A DNA stretch of 64,000 nucleotides from Algoriphagus sanaruensis (GCF_001593605.1 NZ_CP012836.1:1988501-2052500), one strand, 5' to 3'. Positions 24,019-33,503 are shown, counted from the first letter of the stretch. Program-made: numbers and translations. Notes: a model not told the origin generated them from the letters alone.

Positions 24019-26286
24019 TTACATCTTCAAATTTTGCATCTCCAATTGCGGAGCAAAAGGTTGCTCGTAGTAGCGCTTGCCGGTTGCCTTGTACAAGGAG
24101 TTGGCTAGGGCGGCGAAGACAGGAGGGAAGAAAGGTTCTCCCAATCCTGTTGGGTCCTCCTGACTTTCCACAAAGTGAATTTCGATAGACTTAGGTGCTT
24201 CCTTATGTCGAATCATTCGGTACTTATCAAAGTTCGTCTTGTTAGGTGCCCCATTTTCAAAGGCTAATTCACCAAAGAAGGCGTTTCCTATGCCATCGAT
24301 AATAGCTCCTTCACCCATATTGGTGGCAGCGTCCGGATTGACGACGATTCCGCAATCCACTGCTGCGACTACTTTCTCTACCACTGGTTTGGAGTCTTTG
24401 ATAACCGTGTCTACAACTTCAGCGACATACGAATTGTGACAGAAATACGCCGAGACGCCTCTACTTACTCCTGGTGCAGGTGAGGTCCAATTGGATTTTT
24501 CACGCACGAGTTCGAGAACTCCCGCATAGCGCTTAGCATCGTAATCGTTGTTTTCACCTACCGGATTGGTTTCTGCCCGCTTGAGCAATTCCAAACGGAA
24601 TTCGATGGGATCTTTGCCCATAACTTCCGCTAATTCATCCAAGAAGCTTTGCTCAGCCGCTGCGATAAAGTTGGATCGTGGTGCGCGGAATGCTCCAATG
24701 GTGATGTTGGATTCGATTTGCCAAGCTTCCGCCAAGTAATTGTCGATGGCTCCTGCAGGGAATCGGTTGGCATGAAGGGGAGTTTCAGGAATTCCGCCAG
24801 CTTTTACATGCAGTGCCAACAAGTTGTTGTTTTCATCCAATGCAGCCCGATATGTGGCAGAATAAGTAGGACGATACACCCCAGCGGACATATCATCTTC
24901 ACGCGTGTAGACCATCTTTACCGGAGCTTGAATTTTCTGAGAAATCAATGCTGCTTCGGTCATGTGGTGGCTATAAGCTCTTCGTCCAAATCCGCCTCCC
25001 ATTCGGGCAAGATTGATTTGGATATTTTCTTTTGGAATCCCCAAGCTGCTTGCCAAAGTGTTGGCAATAAATTCTGGAGCTTGAGTGGGACCATAAATCA
25101 CCGCTTGATCTCCTTTGACATCTGCAAAGCAGTTCATCGGTTCCATGGTATTATGCGCCAAGAATGGTGCTGAATAGGTTTTTTCAATCACTTTGGCTGC
25201 CTTTTTAAAGGCTTCTTCCGGATTTCCATCTCGTCGAACTACGTTGCCAGGCTTCTGGATGTACTCGGCCATTCGTTCCTTATGACGGTTGGTGTTTTCT
25301 AGACCCGCTGGCACTGTGACTTTTGAATTGCCTCGACCACCGAATCCTGCTATTTCAAAGCTCTCTTCCGGTGCATTTTCCCATTCGACTACCAAGGACT
25401 TTTTGGCTTGCATCACCTCCCAGGTAGAATTTCCAACTATGGCTACAATCTCTGGGAACGTAGCGGTGTCAAAGAAATTTCTTCCGTAGTCGTCTTTAAA
25501 TAAGTTGATCGAAAAGACATCCATAATCCCAGACATCCCACTTACTGAGCTTTTGTCAAAAGATTTGAGTTTCATTCCGAAAGCAGGAGGATGTACGATG
25601 GCCGCGTACTTCATTCCTTCTACTTTGTGGTCAATTCCAAAAAGCGGTTTTCCGGTTACGATTTTTGCACCATCGACATTCTTTTTGGAGTTTCCGACGA
25701 TTTTGAAGCTAGAAATTTCTTTTAACGTAACCTCCTCAGGTACCTCCATGGTGGCAGCAAGAGAAGCCATTTCTCCATAATGGGCTTTTTTACCACTTCC
25801 TTTGTGTTCAATAATTCCAGCTGAAGTGGTGATTTCTGCAGTGGGTACATTCCAGGTTTGTGCCGCTGCTGCGATCAGCATGGCCCGGGCTGTTGCTCCG
25901 GCGGTTCGAAGTGGAGTCCAACCTTGTCGAATTCCTTGACTTCCTCCGGTGAATTGACGCTCGATTCGAGTAGGCCAGAAGTCAGCTTGCTCCACGAATA
26001 CATTTTTCCAATCTGTATCGAGTTCCTCTGCCAAAATCATCGGCATGGAGGTCTTGACATTGGAACCGAATTCCGGGTTGGGAGAATAAAGCGTAACGGC
26101 TCCGTTTTCTCCGATTTTGATATAGCTATTCAGTTCAAACCATTCTTTAGGCATCGCCAATAGCTCTTCCTCCAGAGTAGGCTTGCAGCCGGCGAGCCAG
26201 CTAAAACTGAGCATCATCCCTCCACCCGCTAAGGCGGATACTTTCAAAAATGATCTACGATCTAAATTTTTATTGATAGTTGCCAT
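24019..26286 (-). CDS. molybdopterin-binding subunit of a xanthine dehydrogenase-family oxidoreductase (IorB type)
   Basis: A 755-residue subunit of a molybdenum hydroxylase. It has a Tat signal (RRSFLKVSALAGGG, then a hydrophobic stretch ending in WLAGC), as isoquinoline 1-oxidoreductase beta-like proteins do. The aldehyde-oxidase/xanthine-dehydrogenase molybdopterin folds follow: GGFGRRAYSHHM, ITIGAFRAPRSN, AVDCGIVVNPD. The active-site Glu is in GLGEPFFPP near the C-terminus. It follows its 2Fe-2S partner by 9 bp, so the complex is IorAB-like and periplasmic. Electrons would go to an acceptor not encoded here; the cytochrome subunit of some homologues is missing. Substrate unknown (aldehyde or N-heterocycle). 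Cofactor genes lie at 35507-40325. Confidence 0.93.
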   Translation of the reverse strand: MATINKNLDRRSFLKVSALAGGGMMLSFSWLAGCKPTLEEELLAMPKEWFELNSYIKIGENGAVTLYSPNPEFGSNVKTSMPMILAEELDTDWKNVFVEQADFWPTRIERQFTGGSQGIRQGWTPLRTAGATARAMLIAAAAQTWNVPTAEITTSAGIIEHKGSGKKAHYGEMASLAATMEVPEEVTLKEISSFKIVGNSKKNVDGAKIVTGKPLFGIDHKVEGMKYAAIVHPPAFGMKLKSFDKSSVSGMSGIMDVFSINLFKDDYGRNFFDTATFPEIVAIVGNSTWEVMQAKKSLVVEWENAPEESFEIAGFGGRGNSKVTVPAGLENTNRHKERMAEYIQKPGNVVRRDGNPEEAFKKAAKVIEKTYSAPFLAHNTMEPMNCFADVKGDQAVIYGPTQAPEFIANTLASSLGIPKENIQINLARMGGGFGRRAYSHHMTEAALISQKIQAPVKMVYTREDDMSAGVYRPTYSATYRAALDENNNLLALHVKAGGIPETPLHANRFPAGAIDNYLAEAWQIESNITIGAFRAPRSNFIAAAEQSFLDELAEVMGKDPIEFRLELLKRAETNPVGENNDYDAKRYAGVLELVREKSNWTSPAPGVSRGVSAYFCHNSYVAEVVDTVIKDSKPVVEKVVAAVDCGIVVNPDAATNMGEGAIIDGIGNAFFGELAFENGAPNKTNFDKYRMIRHKEAPKSIEIHFVESQEDPTGLGEPFFPPVFAALANSLYKATGKRYYEQPFAPQLEMQNLKM

Positions 26287-26295
26287 AGTCTTGGA

Positions 26296-26754
26296 TTAAA
26301 GGTTTTTGGAGGCAGTATGAATCGCTGCTTTGATTCGGGTATAGGTTCCGCAACGGCAGATATTTCCATTCATCGCATTGTCGATATCGGTATCCGAAGG
26401 ATTTGGATTCTGGGCCAAAAGTGCTGCTGCACTCATGATTTGACCCGCTTGGCAATAACCACACTGAGGGACATCGTGCTCCAGCCAAGCTTGCTGAACA
26501 GGGTGATCTCCATTTTCAGAAAGACCTTCGATGGTGGTGATTTGAGCACCTTCTGCTGCCGAAACTGGAAGCTGGCAAGAGCGTATTGCATTACCGTCCA
26601 AATGAATGGTGCAGGCGCCGCATTGGGCGATACCGCAACCAAATTTAGTACCCACCAAATCCAAGTGATCTCTCAATACCCAAAGCATGGGGGTACTTGG
26701 ATCCACATCGACTTGTTGGGATTTGCCATTGATTGTTAGATTGAAAAGGGCCAT
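26296..26754 (-). CDS. 2Fe-2S subunit of a xanthine dehydrogenase-family oxidoreductase (IorA type)
   Basis: A 152-residue iron-sulfur protein with both cluster sites of molybdenum hydroxylase small subunits: a plant-ferredoxin-type site ([11 protein letters not shown] near residues 38-48) and the all-helical second site (CGYCQAG near 97-103 and CRCGTY near 133-138). It transfers electrons from the Mo subunit encoded 9 bp downstream. It has no signal peptide, so it would be exported piggy-back with the Tat-signal-bearing large subunit. The pair reads as one operon (iorA-iorB order). About 205 bp of non-coding DNA precede it, without a clear promoter. Confidence 0.94.
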   Translation of the reverse strand: MALFNLTINGKSQQVDVDPSTPMLWVLRDHLDLVGTKFGCGIAQCGACTIHLDGNAIRSCQLPVSAAEGAQITTIEGLSENGDHPVQQAWLEHDVPQCGYCQAGQIMSAAALLAQNPNPSDTDIDNAMNGNICRCGTYTRIKAAIHTASKNL

Positions 26755-26918
26755 GGTATGTTCAATTTAGAAGTTCAAGTTAGGAATTTGTGGTGGTGTC
26801 AGTATTACGAAATTCAAACGGAAGCTTTTAGAAATCAAGTAGTTTAAAAGGCGGCAAGATTTTTAGAAGTTGGGCTTTTGAATTCTAGTCTTAAAACTTT
26901 ACTAAAACGCCTTAAAAA

Positions 26919-26949
26919 CTAAATCCAACCCTTTCGAGGTTGGATTTAG
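26919..26949 (-). terminator. terminator of the 29.7-27 kb minus-strand operon
   Basis: A perfect 12-bp hairpin, CTAAATCCAACC (26919-26930) with GGTTGGATTTAG (26938-26949). On the minus strand it is followed by TTTTTAAGG. It lies 11 bp past the stop codon of the Gfo/Idh gene. Confidence 0.85.
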
Positions 26950-26959
26950 CGTTTTCCTA

Positions 26960-28360
26960 TTACTTCAACTTCAGATTTACCGGGTCCCAGTGGATGATTT
27001 TTTTATCAAAATAACTTTCGTTACAGGCTAAAGCAGGAGCAGCAGCCCGGAATCCAAACTCCGCATCCTCAACTACTGGATTTCCAGTTCGGATCGCATC
27101 AAAGAAGTTGGTAAAGTGATCCAAGTGATCGCTGTACCCATCCGGAGCTTTGAAGATAATGTCTTCTTTGGTTGGGCGTCTTCGCTGCTCGGGTGTCCAT
27201 TTGGCATCATACTCAGCGCGCATTTCATCTTGCATCTGTTTGGAGAAAGTAAACAAGGAATCATAACCTCCAAATCCTGGTGCTTCTGGTAAAATGCTAT
27301 GCGTTACGGTCAGTCCATTTCCCTTGAGTGTCATGACTCCTTCCGAACCGACCAACTGGATGATTTCCTGTCCTCCTGTTCCACTGATAAAGTTTACCTG
27401 CAAGGTCATCAAATAGCCTGGATGCTCTGGGCTATCGGGATATTGCATGATTCCTGACATGACGTCTGGAAGATTTCTTCCATCCTTCCAATAGCTAAGT
27501 TGACCCGTGCTGAAGATCGTTTCAGGGCCTTTGGAATTGGTGATCAAATGAGTGCCACTAAGCAGGTGGATAAATAAATCCCCAGCAACGCCGGTTCCAA
27601 CTTCCTTGAAAGCTCTCCACCAGAAGAATTTCTTAGCGTCAAACTCCATTTTTTCCGTCACTTCGATAAATCGCTCCCAATCGGTCGTTTCTGCGCTGGC
27701 ATCCTTTGGAATGGTGTATTCCCAAGCACCAATTGAGCTTTGCCGATCGTAGACGGCATTCACCATATTCAATTGTCCGATTTCTCCTGACGCTAGAAGT
27801 TCTTTAGCTTTTTGATAGCCAATGCTGCTGACTCGCTGGCTTCCTACTTGAAGTACTTTGCCAGATTTTTTGGCGGCTTCCATCACGGGATAACCTTCGG
27901 AAATTTTCGAAACCATCGGTTTCTCGATGTACACATGCTTTCCTTTGGCCAAGGCATCCAAGGTCATCTGAGCATGCCAACAATCCATCGAGCAAATCAA
28001 TACCGCATCAATATCCGGTCGGTCGAGTAAATCCTTATAATTTCTGGTCGTGTATAAATCGGGGCCAAATTGCTCTTTGGCATTTTCTAACCGACCAGTG
28101 TATAAATCACAAATTCCGGCTAGTTCTACGCCGGGAACTTTGAGCGCTGTAGTTAAATCAAAATGTCCTTGAACGCCGTAGCCGATTACTCCGATTCGAA
28201 TGGTATCGTTGGAGGAAATCTTGCGCTCATAGTGGAGGATCCGTTCTTCGGCTTTTTCTTGAGCTCCGAGCGTAAGGAGAGGGGTCGCGGCCGTGGCTAG
28301 GCTGGTTGCGCCTAATTGCTGAAGGAATTTTCTTCGAGAGGCAGAAGAATGCTTAGACAT
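26960..28360 (-). CDS. Gfo/Idh/MocA family oxidoreductase with Tat-type signal
   Basis: A 466-residue NAD(P)-dependent oxidoreductase. The N-terminus has a twin-arginine-like signal (SRRKFLQQLGA followed by an Ala/Leu stretch). The Rossmann fold starts near residue 56 (IGVIGYGVQGHFDL), and the Gfo/Idh Lys motif is in YIEKPMVSK near 145-153. The C-terminal domain carries the GTGVAGDLFIHLLSGTH segment found in periplasmic sugar-oxidising members of the group. It follows the TolB-like gene by 27 bp and shares its operon. A different subtype from the gene at 6255 (little similarity outside the core). Substrate unknown. Confidence 0.88.
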   Translation of the reverse strand: MSKHSSASRRKFLQQLGATSLATAATPLLTLGAQEKAEERILHYERKISSNDTIRIGVIGYGVQGHFDLTTALKVPGVELAGICDLYTGRLENAKEQFGPDLYTTRNYKDLLDRPDIDAVLICSMDCWHAQMTLDALAKGKHVYIEKPMVSKISEGYPVMEAAKKSGKVLQVGSQRVSSIGYQKAKELLASGEIGQLNMVNAVYDRQSSIGAWEYTIPKDASAETTDWERFIEVTEKMEFDAKKFFWWRAFKEVGTGVAGDLFIHLLSGTHLITNSKGPETIFSTGQLSYWKDGRNLPDVMSGIMQYPDSPEHPGYLMTLQVNFISGTGGQEIIQLVGSEGVMTLKGNGLTVTHSILPEAPGFGGYDSLFTFSKQMQDEMRAEYDAKWTPEQRRRPTKEDIIFKAPDGYSDHLDHFTNFFDAIRTGNPVVEDAEFGFRAAAPALACNESYFDKKIIHWDPVNLKLK

Positions 28361-28387
28361 AGGTTTGTAGGGTTATTACTCTAAAGG

Positions 28388-29698
28388 TTAATTAATTGCA
28401 TAACTGACAAAAGCTAGTTTTTGGCTGTCAGGGCTCCATGAAGGTACGTTGAAAGAGCCTTGTCCACCAAAGAAAACCGGCGTTAAATCCTTGATTTCTC
28501 TGGTTTCGAGATTCATCAGTCGAATTTTTACTTCTTTCCCGAAAGGATGTCCTTGCTCCTGATTTTGCATATAGGAAATGTAGGCAATCCATCTTCCGTC
28601 AGGTGAAGGGTGAGGGAACCAGTTGGAATACTCATCGAAGGTTAGCTGTTCTGGATTTTTGCCATTGGTATCCATTCTCCAAAGCTGCATGTGTCCTGTT
28701 CGGAAAGAGTTGATGTAAATGTATTTTCCATCCGGAGAGTAATCTGGTCCATCATCTAATCCTTCGGCTGTGGTTAGTCTTTTTTCTTTTCCACCTTGGG
28801 TACTGATGGTGTAGATATCATAATTCCCGTTTCGCTCTCCTGTATAGGCAAGGGTCTTCCCGTCGGGACTCCATCCATGCCAATAGGATACTACTTCAGA
28901 GGTGATTCTTCTCGGTTCTCCTCCAGAAATCGGAAGAATATAAATAACCGATTTGTAAGGTTTTGGCGAGGGGTCAGTTTTATCATTGTGACTAATGGCA
29001 AGCCATTTTTTGTCGGGAGAAATACCATGGTCATTGTTGCATGCAGTGGCAAATCCTGTGTCCAAAAGTTTCATTTCTTTGGATGCGAGATCAAAGGTGT
29101 AAATCTTTCCCAGACTGTTTAAAATCAAGTAATTGTCTGGATGCCAGTTTGGAGCTTCCACATGTTTTCGCAGTGTGGCTAAAGTCTCCAATCGGCCGGT
29201 GGTGATATCTACGGTGTGGATAAAACTCGTGGTGTCTTTTTTGGAATCAGGGGCTGCGTGCTGGTGGTTGGATTGCCCGACGAGTTTCCAGCCTTGCGAA
29301 GTTTTTTCCAGCATTCTGATTTCCGTAGAGTGGGTAGGTCGTCCATCTTTCCCAACTGAAATTTCATCATGACTCACCCAGGCATTGCTTGGATAAATGG
29401 CCATTTTGAAGTTGGAAAGAATCGCCAATCCTCCATTCCCGAACATGGAAGCAGGAGGATTTTTCATCAAGGATGCTGGAGCATCGAAAAACTGCCCAGA
29501 GGTAGTCGAGGTAAGGATTCGGCTGTAGGGTTGATCCAGCCAACAATCCGCATGACCTTGCCGATCTCCCATTCGCCAAGTCAAGCCTTCTTTTTCCAAA
29601 AGTTGAATGATAGCTACAGAATCACTGGGTGTTTGTGCTGGTAGACTATGAACCAATAGAACCATCAAAAAAAGAGACGGAACTAGTTTTGTGTTCAT
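28388..29698 (-). CDS. secreted SnoaL-like plus TolB-type beta-propeller protein
   Basis: A 436-residue exported protein. After a signal peptide (about residues 1-22, ending in SLPAQ) comes a SnoaL/DUF4440-like cone domain (about 25-145: IIQLLEKEGLTWRMGD, ...WKLVGQSNHQH), then a PD40/TolB-type six-bladed propeller (repeats such as SPDGKTLAYTGERNGNYDIY, YSPDGKYIYINSFRTGHMQLW, PSPDGRWIAYIS). I prefer ATG at 29698, which gives a clean signal peptide; an in-frame ATG at 29746 would add 16 residues. Upstream partner of the Gfo/Idh gene 27 bp downstream. A role in sensing or processing a periplasmic sugar is inferred. Confidence 0.8.
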   Translation of the reverse strand: MNTKLVPSLFLMVLLVHSLPAQTPSDSVAIIQLLEKEGLTWRMGDRQGHADCWLDQPYSRILTSTTSGQFFDAPASLMKNPPASMFGNGGLAILSNFKMAIYPSNAWVSHDEISVGKDGRPTHSTEIRMLEKTSQGWKLVGQSNHQHAAPDSKKDTTSFIHTVDITTGRLETLATLRKHVEAPNWHPDNYLILNSLGKIYTFDLASKEMKLLDTGFATACNNDHGISPDKKWLAISHNDKTDPSPKPYKSVIYILPISGGEPRRITSEVVSYWHGWSPDGKTLAYTGERNGNYDIYTISTQGGKEKRLTTAEGLDDGPDYSPDGKYIYINSFRTGHMQLWRMDTNGKNPEQLTFDEYSNWFPHPSPDGRWIAYISYMQNQEQGHPFGKEVKIRLMNLETREIKDLTPVFFGGQGSFNVPSWSPDSQKLAFVSYAIN

Positions 29699-29915
29699 CG
29701 AAAGCAATGAATTGTTGAATAGGAAACTCTTTTTCAGAATTTTCATGGTGTGATTGAAGGTGGATTTTGGGTGAGAAAAGAACTCCTTATAAGTTAGAAA
29801 AAACCAAAAAGGATGAATTGAAAAAATGTCTCAGGAAACAATTGGAATAGATAGTCGGAAAAAAATGGGTTTTACATTAGGAGAAGTATTTGTGTTTTTT
29901 GACTGTCTTCCTGTA

Positions 29916-30809
29916 TTATTTCCCAATATATTTCTTCAGCTCTTTTTTGTCCATTTCTAGGGTGATTAAATCGGTGGGGTGGAGAACAGTGATCTCTTCT
30001 TCTACCTGGTCAGATGCAATCGAACCTTTTTCAGTGTAAATCTTAACCGGGTAATTAATCCAGAGTACACCCTTAATGTCCATTTCCCATCTGCTTTGAA
30101 TCATTTTTACTTGAAAGAGGTCTGAATTGGGGTAAGTTGATGGAGCAGCGACAGCTTGTCCGGGAATCACCAAATCTCCGATTTCAACTTGCGCTGAATT
30201 TGCCTTTAGTCCTGATAGTCTTGTGAAGGTTCCATCTTGGTGATAAATTTCAATGTAGTTTTCAGAAGCAAAATCTGAAGGACCTTCGGAAACTTTTTCA
30301 GAATCCATTTTTAATTCAGATACAATTCCTTTTCGCGGGGCAGTCACATTTTTGGATTCTTGGAATAGGAAGAGGGCTCCTGTGTAAGGCTGGTTTTTCT
30401 CACTTTTAGTATTTGGCGAAAAAGAGACCGTGAGAGGGCGCATGGTCGTCTTGCTGCCTGGCTCAAGTGGGATCAAATAAGGATTCTCGCTCGGGAGGGA
30501 TTGCTGAAAGTCGCCCTTATACAGCTTGGTGTTATATCTAAACCCAATGTTTTCATTTCCATAGATCGATTGAAGTTTGACCAAGGTACTTTTCCCTGGT
30601 TTGGCAACTTTATAAATCAATTCACCTTCTAAGGATTCGAGGTTTTTAAGTTCTTGAAATTGAATTTGGATGGTATAGGGAATTTTATGGTCATTCAGCG
30701 CAAATAGGGTAAGGTTTCGTTCTTGATCTTGTTCCGCTAGAATTTGTACTTGTGCATTAAGCTGGATGGAATTGAAGACCAAAAGGAATAATGCGGTAAA
30801 TCGAATCAT
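29916..30809 (-). CDS. exported protein with degenerate M23 (LytM-like) peptidase domain
   Basis: A 297-residue exported protein: signal peptide of about 20 residues (ending QLNAQ), an N-terminal domain of about 130 residues of unknown fold, and a region near 155-240 that follows the M23/LytM beta sheet (TAPRKGIVSEL, IEIYHQDGTFTRLSGL, VEIGDLVIPGQAVA). The zinc ligands are missing: no HxxxD and the usual HxH is RLSGL. So it probably binds peptidoglycan or a partner without cutting, as EnvC-type proteins do. I set the start at ATG 30809; the longer reading to 30938 lies outside the signal peptide. Divergent from the Crp-like regulator. Confidence 0.65.
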   Translation of the reverse strand: MIRFTALFLLVFNSIQLNAQVQILAEQDQERNLTLFALNDHKIPYTIQIQFQELKNLESLEGELIYKVAKPGKSTLVKLQSIYGNENIGFRYNTKLYKGDFQQSLPSENPYLIPLEPGSKTTMRPLTVSFSPNTKSEKNQPYTGALFLFQESKNVTAPRKGIVSELKMDSEKVSEGPSDFASENYIEIYHQDGTFTRLSGLKANSAQVEIGDLVIPGQAVAAPSTYPNSDLFQVKMIQSRWEMDIKGVLWINYPVKIYTEKGSIASDQVEEEITVLHPTDLITLEMDKKELKKYIGK

Positions 30810-30974
30810 TGAAAAGAAGCTGTTAGGATAACGAGTATTTGATGTTACTAAATAAGAGTTTCTTTTTAAATTGTTCCAAGCCCGATTGCAATTAAATTCT
30901 GAATTTAGGTTCAGATCATCGGATACTATCGGGAACAAATTTAATCTTGCGTTTCTCCTTCCAAATCATCGAAA

Positions 30975-31550
30975 ATGTCCGCTTTAACTCCATTGCTTTC
31001 TTTTTTTGAATCGGTTCAATCTCTTTCCCAAGAAGCGCATGATAGTCTAGTTTCCCTTTGCTCCATCAAATCCTATCATAAAAATGAGGAGATCCAATCG
31101 GTGGGGGCGACCTGCAAGACCATCTATTTTATGCTTTCGGGGATTGGAAGGATTTATTATTTGAAAGATGGAGTGGAGGTAACGGAGTATTTCGCGTTTC
31201 CTAAGGATTTGATTATTCGAGCGGAAAGCCTATTCACACAGTTGCCAAGTCGAAAGGCAATCCAAGCATTGGAAGATTCTACCGTTGTGGCAATCCCTGC
31301 CGATCCACTTTTTCAATTGTTTGATAAGCATGCAGATCTAGAGCGATTATTTCGAAAGCTTGTTCAGCAATCGTATGTGGAAACACTTCGCCGTTTAGAA
31401 AATATCCAGTTTCAGACCGCGGAGGAGCGTTATGCCAAATTGTTGGAAGAAAAGCCAGAATTGGTTCAGGCTTTACCCCTAAAATATATCGCTTCGTTTT
31501 TGGGGATCACTCAAGTAAGTCTCAGTCGAATCCGAGGGCAAAGAAAGTAG
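30975..31550 (+). CDS. Crp/Fnr-family transcriptional regulator
   Basis: A 191-residue regulator. Residues about 15-115 form a cyclic-nucleotide-binding-like beta-roll (FMLSGIGRIYYLKDGVEVTEYF, where Crp-type sensors have similar segments). The canonical cAMP phosphate-binding motif is not obvious. The C-terminal ~50 residues hold a winged helix with LKYIASFLGITQVSLSRIR as recognition helix. Members of this short Bacteroidota subgroup often lie next to transporters, here an MFS gene 145 bp downstream. A TAATCTTG sequence at 30942-30949 might be its -7 element. Confidence 0.85.
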   Translation: MSALTPLLSFFESVQSLSQEAHDSLVSLCSIKSYHKNEEIQSVGATCKTIYFMLSGIGRIYYLKDGVEVTEYFAFPKDLIIRAESLFTQLPSRKAIQALEDSTVVAIPADPLFQLFDKHADLERLFRKLVQQSYVETLRRLENIQFQTAEERYAKLLEEKPELVQALPLKYIASFLGITQVSLSRIRGQRK

Positions 31551-31695
31551 GCAGTTTGCAGTAGCAGTTGACAACACTGGAAACTGAGACTACAAACTGA
31601 TCACTCTAAGAAATTGCGGTGAATTCCTTTTTTAACATTTGTAAAAGCTTTCCGAATCTTTGCACTTGACCTTTGTTTTCTAGCCTCAGAAAACC

Positions 31696-32910
31696 ATGGG
31701 TCCTCAACTTGGTCTAAAAGAAAACTGGAAACAATTCTCCTTACTGGTTCTAATCAATGCCTTTGTTGGAGGCATGATCGGATTAGAGCGGAGCATTTTC
31801 CCACAGTTTGCTAAGCTTGAATTTGGTGTAGAATCCAAAACTGCTCTATTGTCTTTCATTGCTGCTTTTGGTTTGACCAAGGCAATCTCCAATTATTTCG
31901 CCGGGCGATTGGCTAATCAAATAGGACGTCGTAACCTCCTTATTTATGGATGGCTTCTTGCCTTACCGGTTCCGTTCATTTTGATTTTTGCTCCAAGCTG
32001 GAATTGGGTGATTTTCGCGAACATCCTTTTGGGCATTAGCCAAGGATTTACCTGGAGCAGTACGATTGTCATGAAGATCGATTTGGTAGGAGAAAGGAAC
32101 AGGGGATTTGCAATGGGGCTCAATGAATTTGCCGGATATTTTTCGGTAGGAATCGTAGCATTTTTGACTGGATGGTTGGCCCAGCACTATGGTGTGACCC
32201 CATATCCTTTTTATTTGGGTATTGGGATTTCAATCATCGGCTTGCTTTTGAGTTGGATTTGGGTGAAAGATACCCGAGCCTTTGTCCAAAAAGAGGGAGC
32301 TTTTACAGTCGCCAAACCCTTAAAAAATGTGTTTTGGGAAACTACCTTTAAAAACAAAACCCTCAGTTCGGTGACTCAAGCTGGCCTAGTCAACAACCTT
32401 AATGATGGGATGATCTGGGGTCTGTATCCAATTTTTCTGAAATCCTTGGATTTTAACCACGAACAAATTGGCTTTCTGGCAGGAATTTACCCGACAGTTT
32501 GGGGAATCGGTCAGCTGTTTACAGGTAAAATATCTGATCATTTATCCAAAAAAGGACTACTTTTTTGGGGGATGCTATTGCAGGGATTGGCGATTTTTGG
32601 AATTCTACAAACCTCTGATTTCTCACAGTTAGTTCTAATCTCGGGATTATTAGGATTTGGGACGGCCATGGTATATCCTACCTTTTTAACCACCATCGCA
32701 GAGTTTACTACTCCCAAACAGCGGGCAGAAAGTATTGGGGTATTTAGACTTTGGAGAGATTTGGGGTATGTCATCGGTGCTCTTTTTTCTGGAATCATTG
32801 CGGACCTTCTGGGGATCGACTGGGCGATAGGATTTATTGGATTTTTGACCGTTGTTTCAGCGATCATTATCCAATTTCGGATGAAAGGCCGACACAAGCT
32901 TTGGTCTTGA
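31696..32910 (+). CDS. MFS transporter
   Basis: A 404-residue major facilitator permease with 12 predicted membrane helices. The MFS A-like motif is GRLANQIGRRNL between helices 2 and 3 (near residues 70-81), and a second, weaker copy is GKISDHLSKKGL in the second half. The insert in the middle (about residues 190-225) is the usual cytoplasmic loop. The substrate cannot be inferred from sequence; the adjacent Crp-like regulator may control it. A hairpin with T-run at 32963-32990 could terminate it. Confidence 0.9.
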   Translation: MGPQLGLKENWKQFSLLVLINAFVGGMIGLERSIFPQFAKLEFGVESKTALLSFIAAFGLTKAISNYFAGRLANQIGRRNLLIYGWLLALPVPFILIFAPSWNWVIFANILLGISQGFTWSSTIVMKIDLVGERNRGFAMGLNEFAGYFSVGIVAFLTGWLAQHYGVTPYPFYLGIGISIIGLLLSWIWVKDTRAFVQKEGAFTVAKPLKNVFWETTFKNKTLSSVTQAGLVNNLNDGMIWGLYPIFLKSLDFNHEQIGFLAGIYPTVWGIGQLFTGKISDHLSKKGLLFWGMLLQGLAIFGILQTSDFSQLVLISGLLGFGTAMVYPTFLTTIAEFTTPKQRAESIGVFRLWRDLGYVIGALFSGIIADLLGIDWAIGFIGFLTVVSAIIIQFRMKGRHKLWS

Positions 32911-32962
32911 TTTTAATAAAAGTAAGGGATTAGGAATGCTCAGTGCTATTCATTTACAAATC

Positions 32963-32990
32963 AATGAGTTTTCTCATTTCCTAATTTTTT
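32963..32990 (+). terminator. probable terminator after the MFS gene
   Basis: AATGAG (32963-32968) pairs with CTCATT (32973-32978) around TTTT, followed by TCCTAA and a T-run. A longer pairing, ATTAGGAA at 32929 with TTCCTAAT at 32978, encloses it. Confidence 0.45.
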
Positions 32991-33134
32991 CATTCTTCAG
33001 CGTACCCTTCTTTTCGATTAATTTGATGATGTGAATTGGGAAAATTGATTGATTGGTTAAACCCAAGGGATTGAAAACCTAGCACGACCTTTGCGTAATA
33101 ATTTTTACACCCGCTTAACCCCCAAACATCGCTT

Positions 33135-33503
33135 ATGATTACAGAATCAGAGTTGATCCGCTTATCCCAGGAAAAATTTGAAAAATGGGAAAAATCAGAC
33201 TTGGATAGTATTTCCAATTTGTTTGATGATCAGGGAGTTTTGATTTGTTCAAATGGGAAACCGGAGACCAAATCAGAAATTTTAGAAATAGTCAAATCGG
33301 GTTCTATGGCCTTGAAAAATCTTCATTTGCAGTGGGCATTTGCGCGCGTGTATGGCAATACAGGTGTGGTACATGGCGAAGGCGAAATTACCTATGCGAT
33401 CAAAGGAGAAGAACATTCCGGCGGCCTCCATTTTTTGGATGTTTGGGTAGAGCGCGAAGGAGGCTGGAAGTTGGTTTCCTCTCATTTCAACGAGCCCCAT
33501 TAA
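33135..33503 (+). CDS. SnoaL/DUF4440-like protein
   Basis: A 122-residue protein of the NTF2-like/SnoaL superfamily: N-terminal helices (ESELIRLSQEKFEKWEKSDLDSI), then the cone-shaped sheet with VYGNTGVVHGEGEITYAI and the closing strand LDVWVEREGGWKLVSSHF, a strong DUF4440 signature. No signal peptide, so cytoplasmic. The superfamily contains enzymes and binding proteins; none can be assigned here. Separate transcription unit with a hairpin terminator right after it (33525). A GACCTTTG sequence at 33086-33093 is a possible -7 box. Confidence 0.8.
   Translation: MITESELIRLSQEKFEKWEKSDLDSISNLFDDQGVLICSNGKPETKSEILEIVKSGSMALKNLHLQWAFARVYGNTGVVHGEGEITYAIKGEEHSGGLHFLDVWVEREGGWKLVSSHFNEPH

Noticed and set aside
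30810..30938. 43-residue extension of the degenerate M23 protein
   Set aside because: Lies before a clean signal peptide beginning at 30809 and inside the divergent promoter region.
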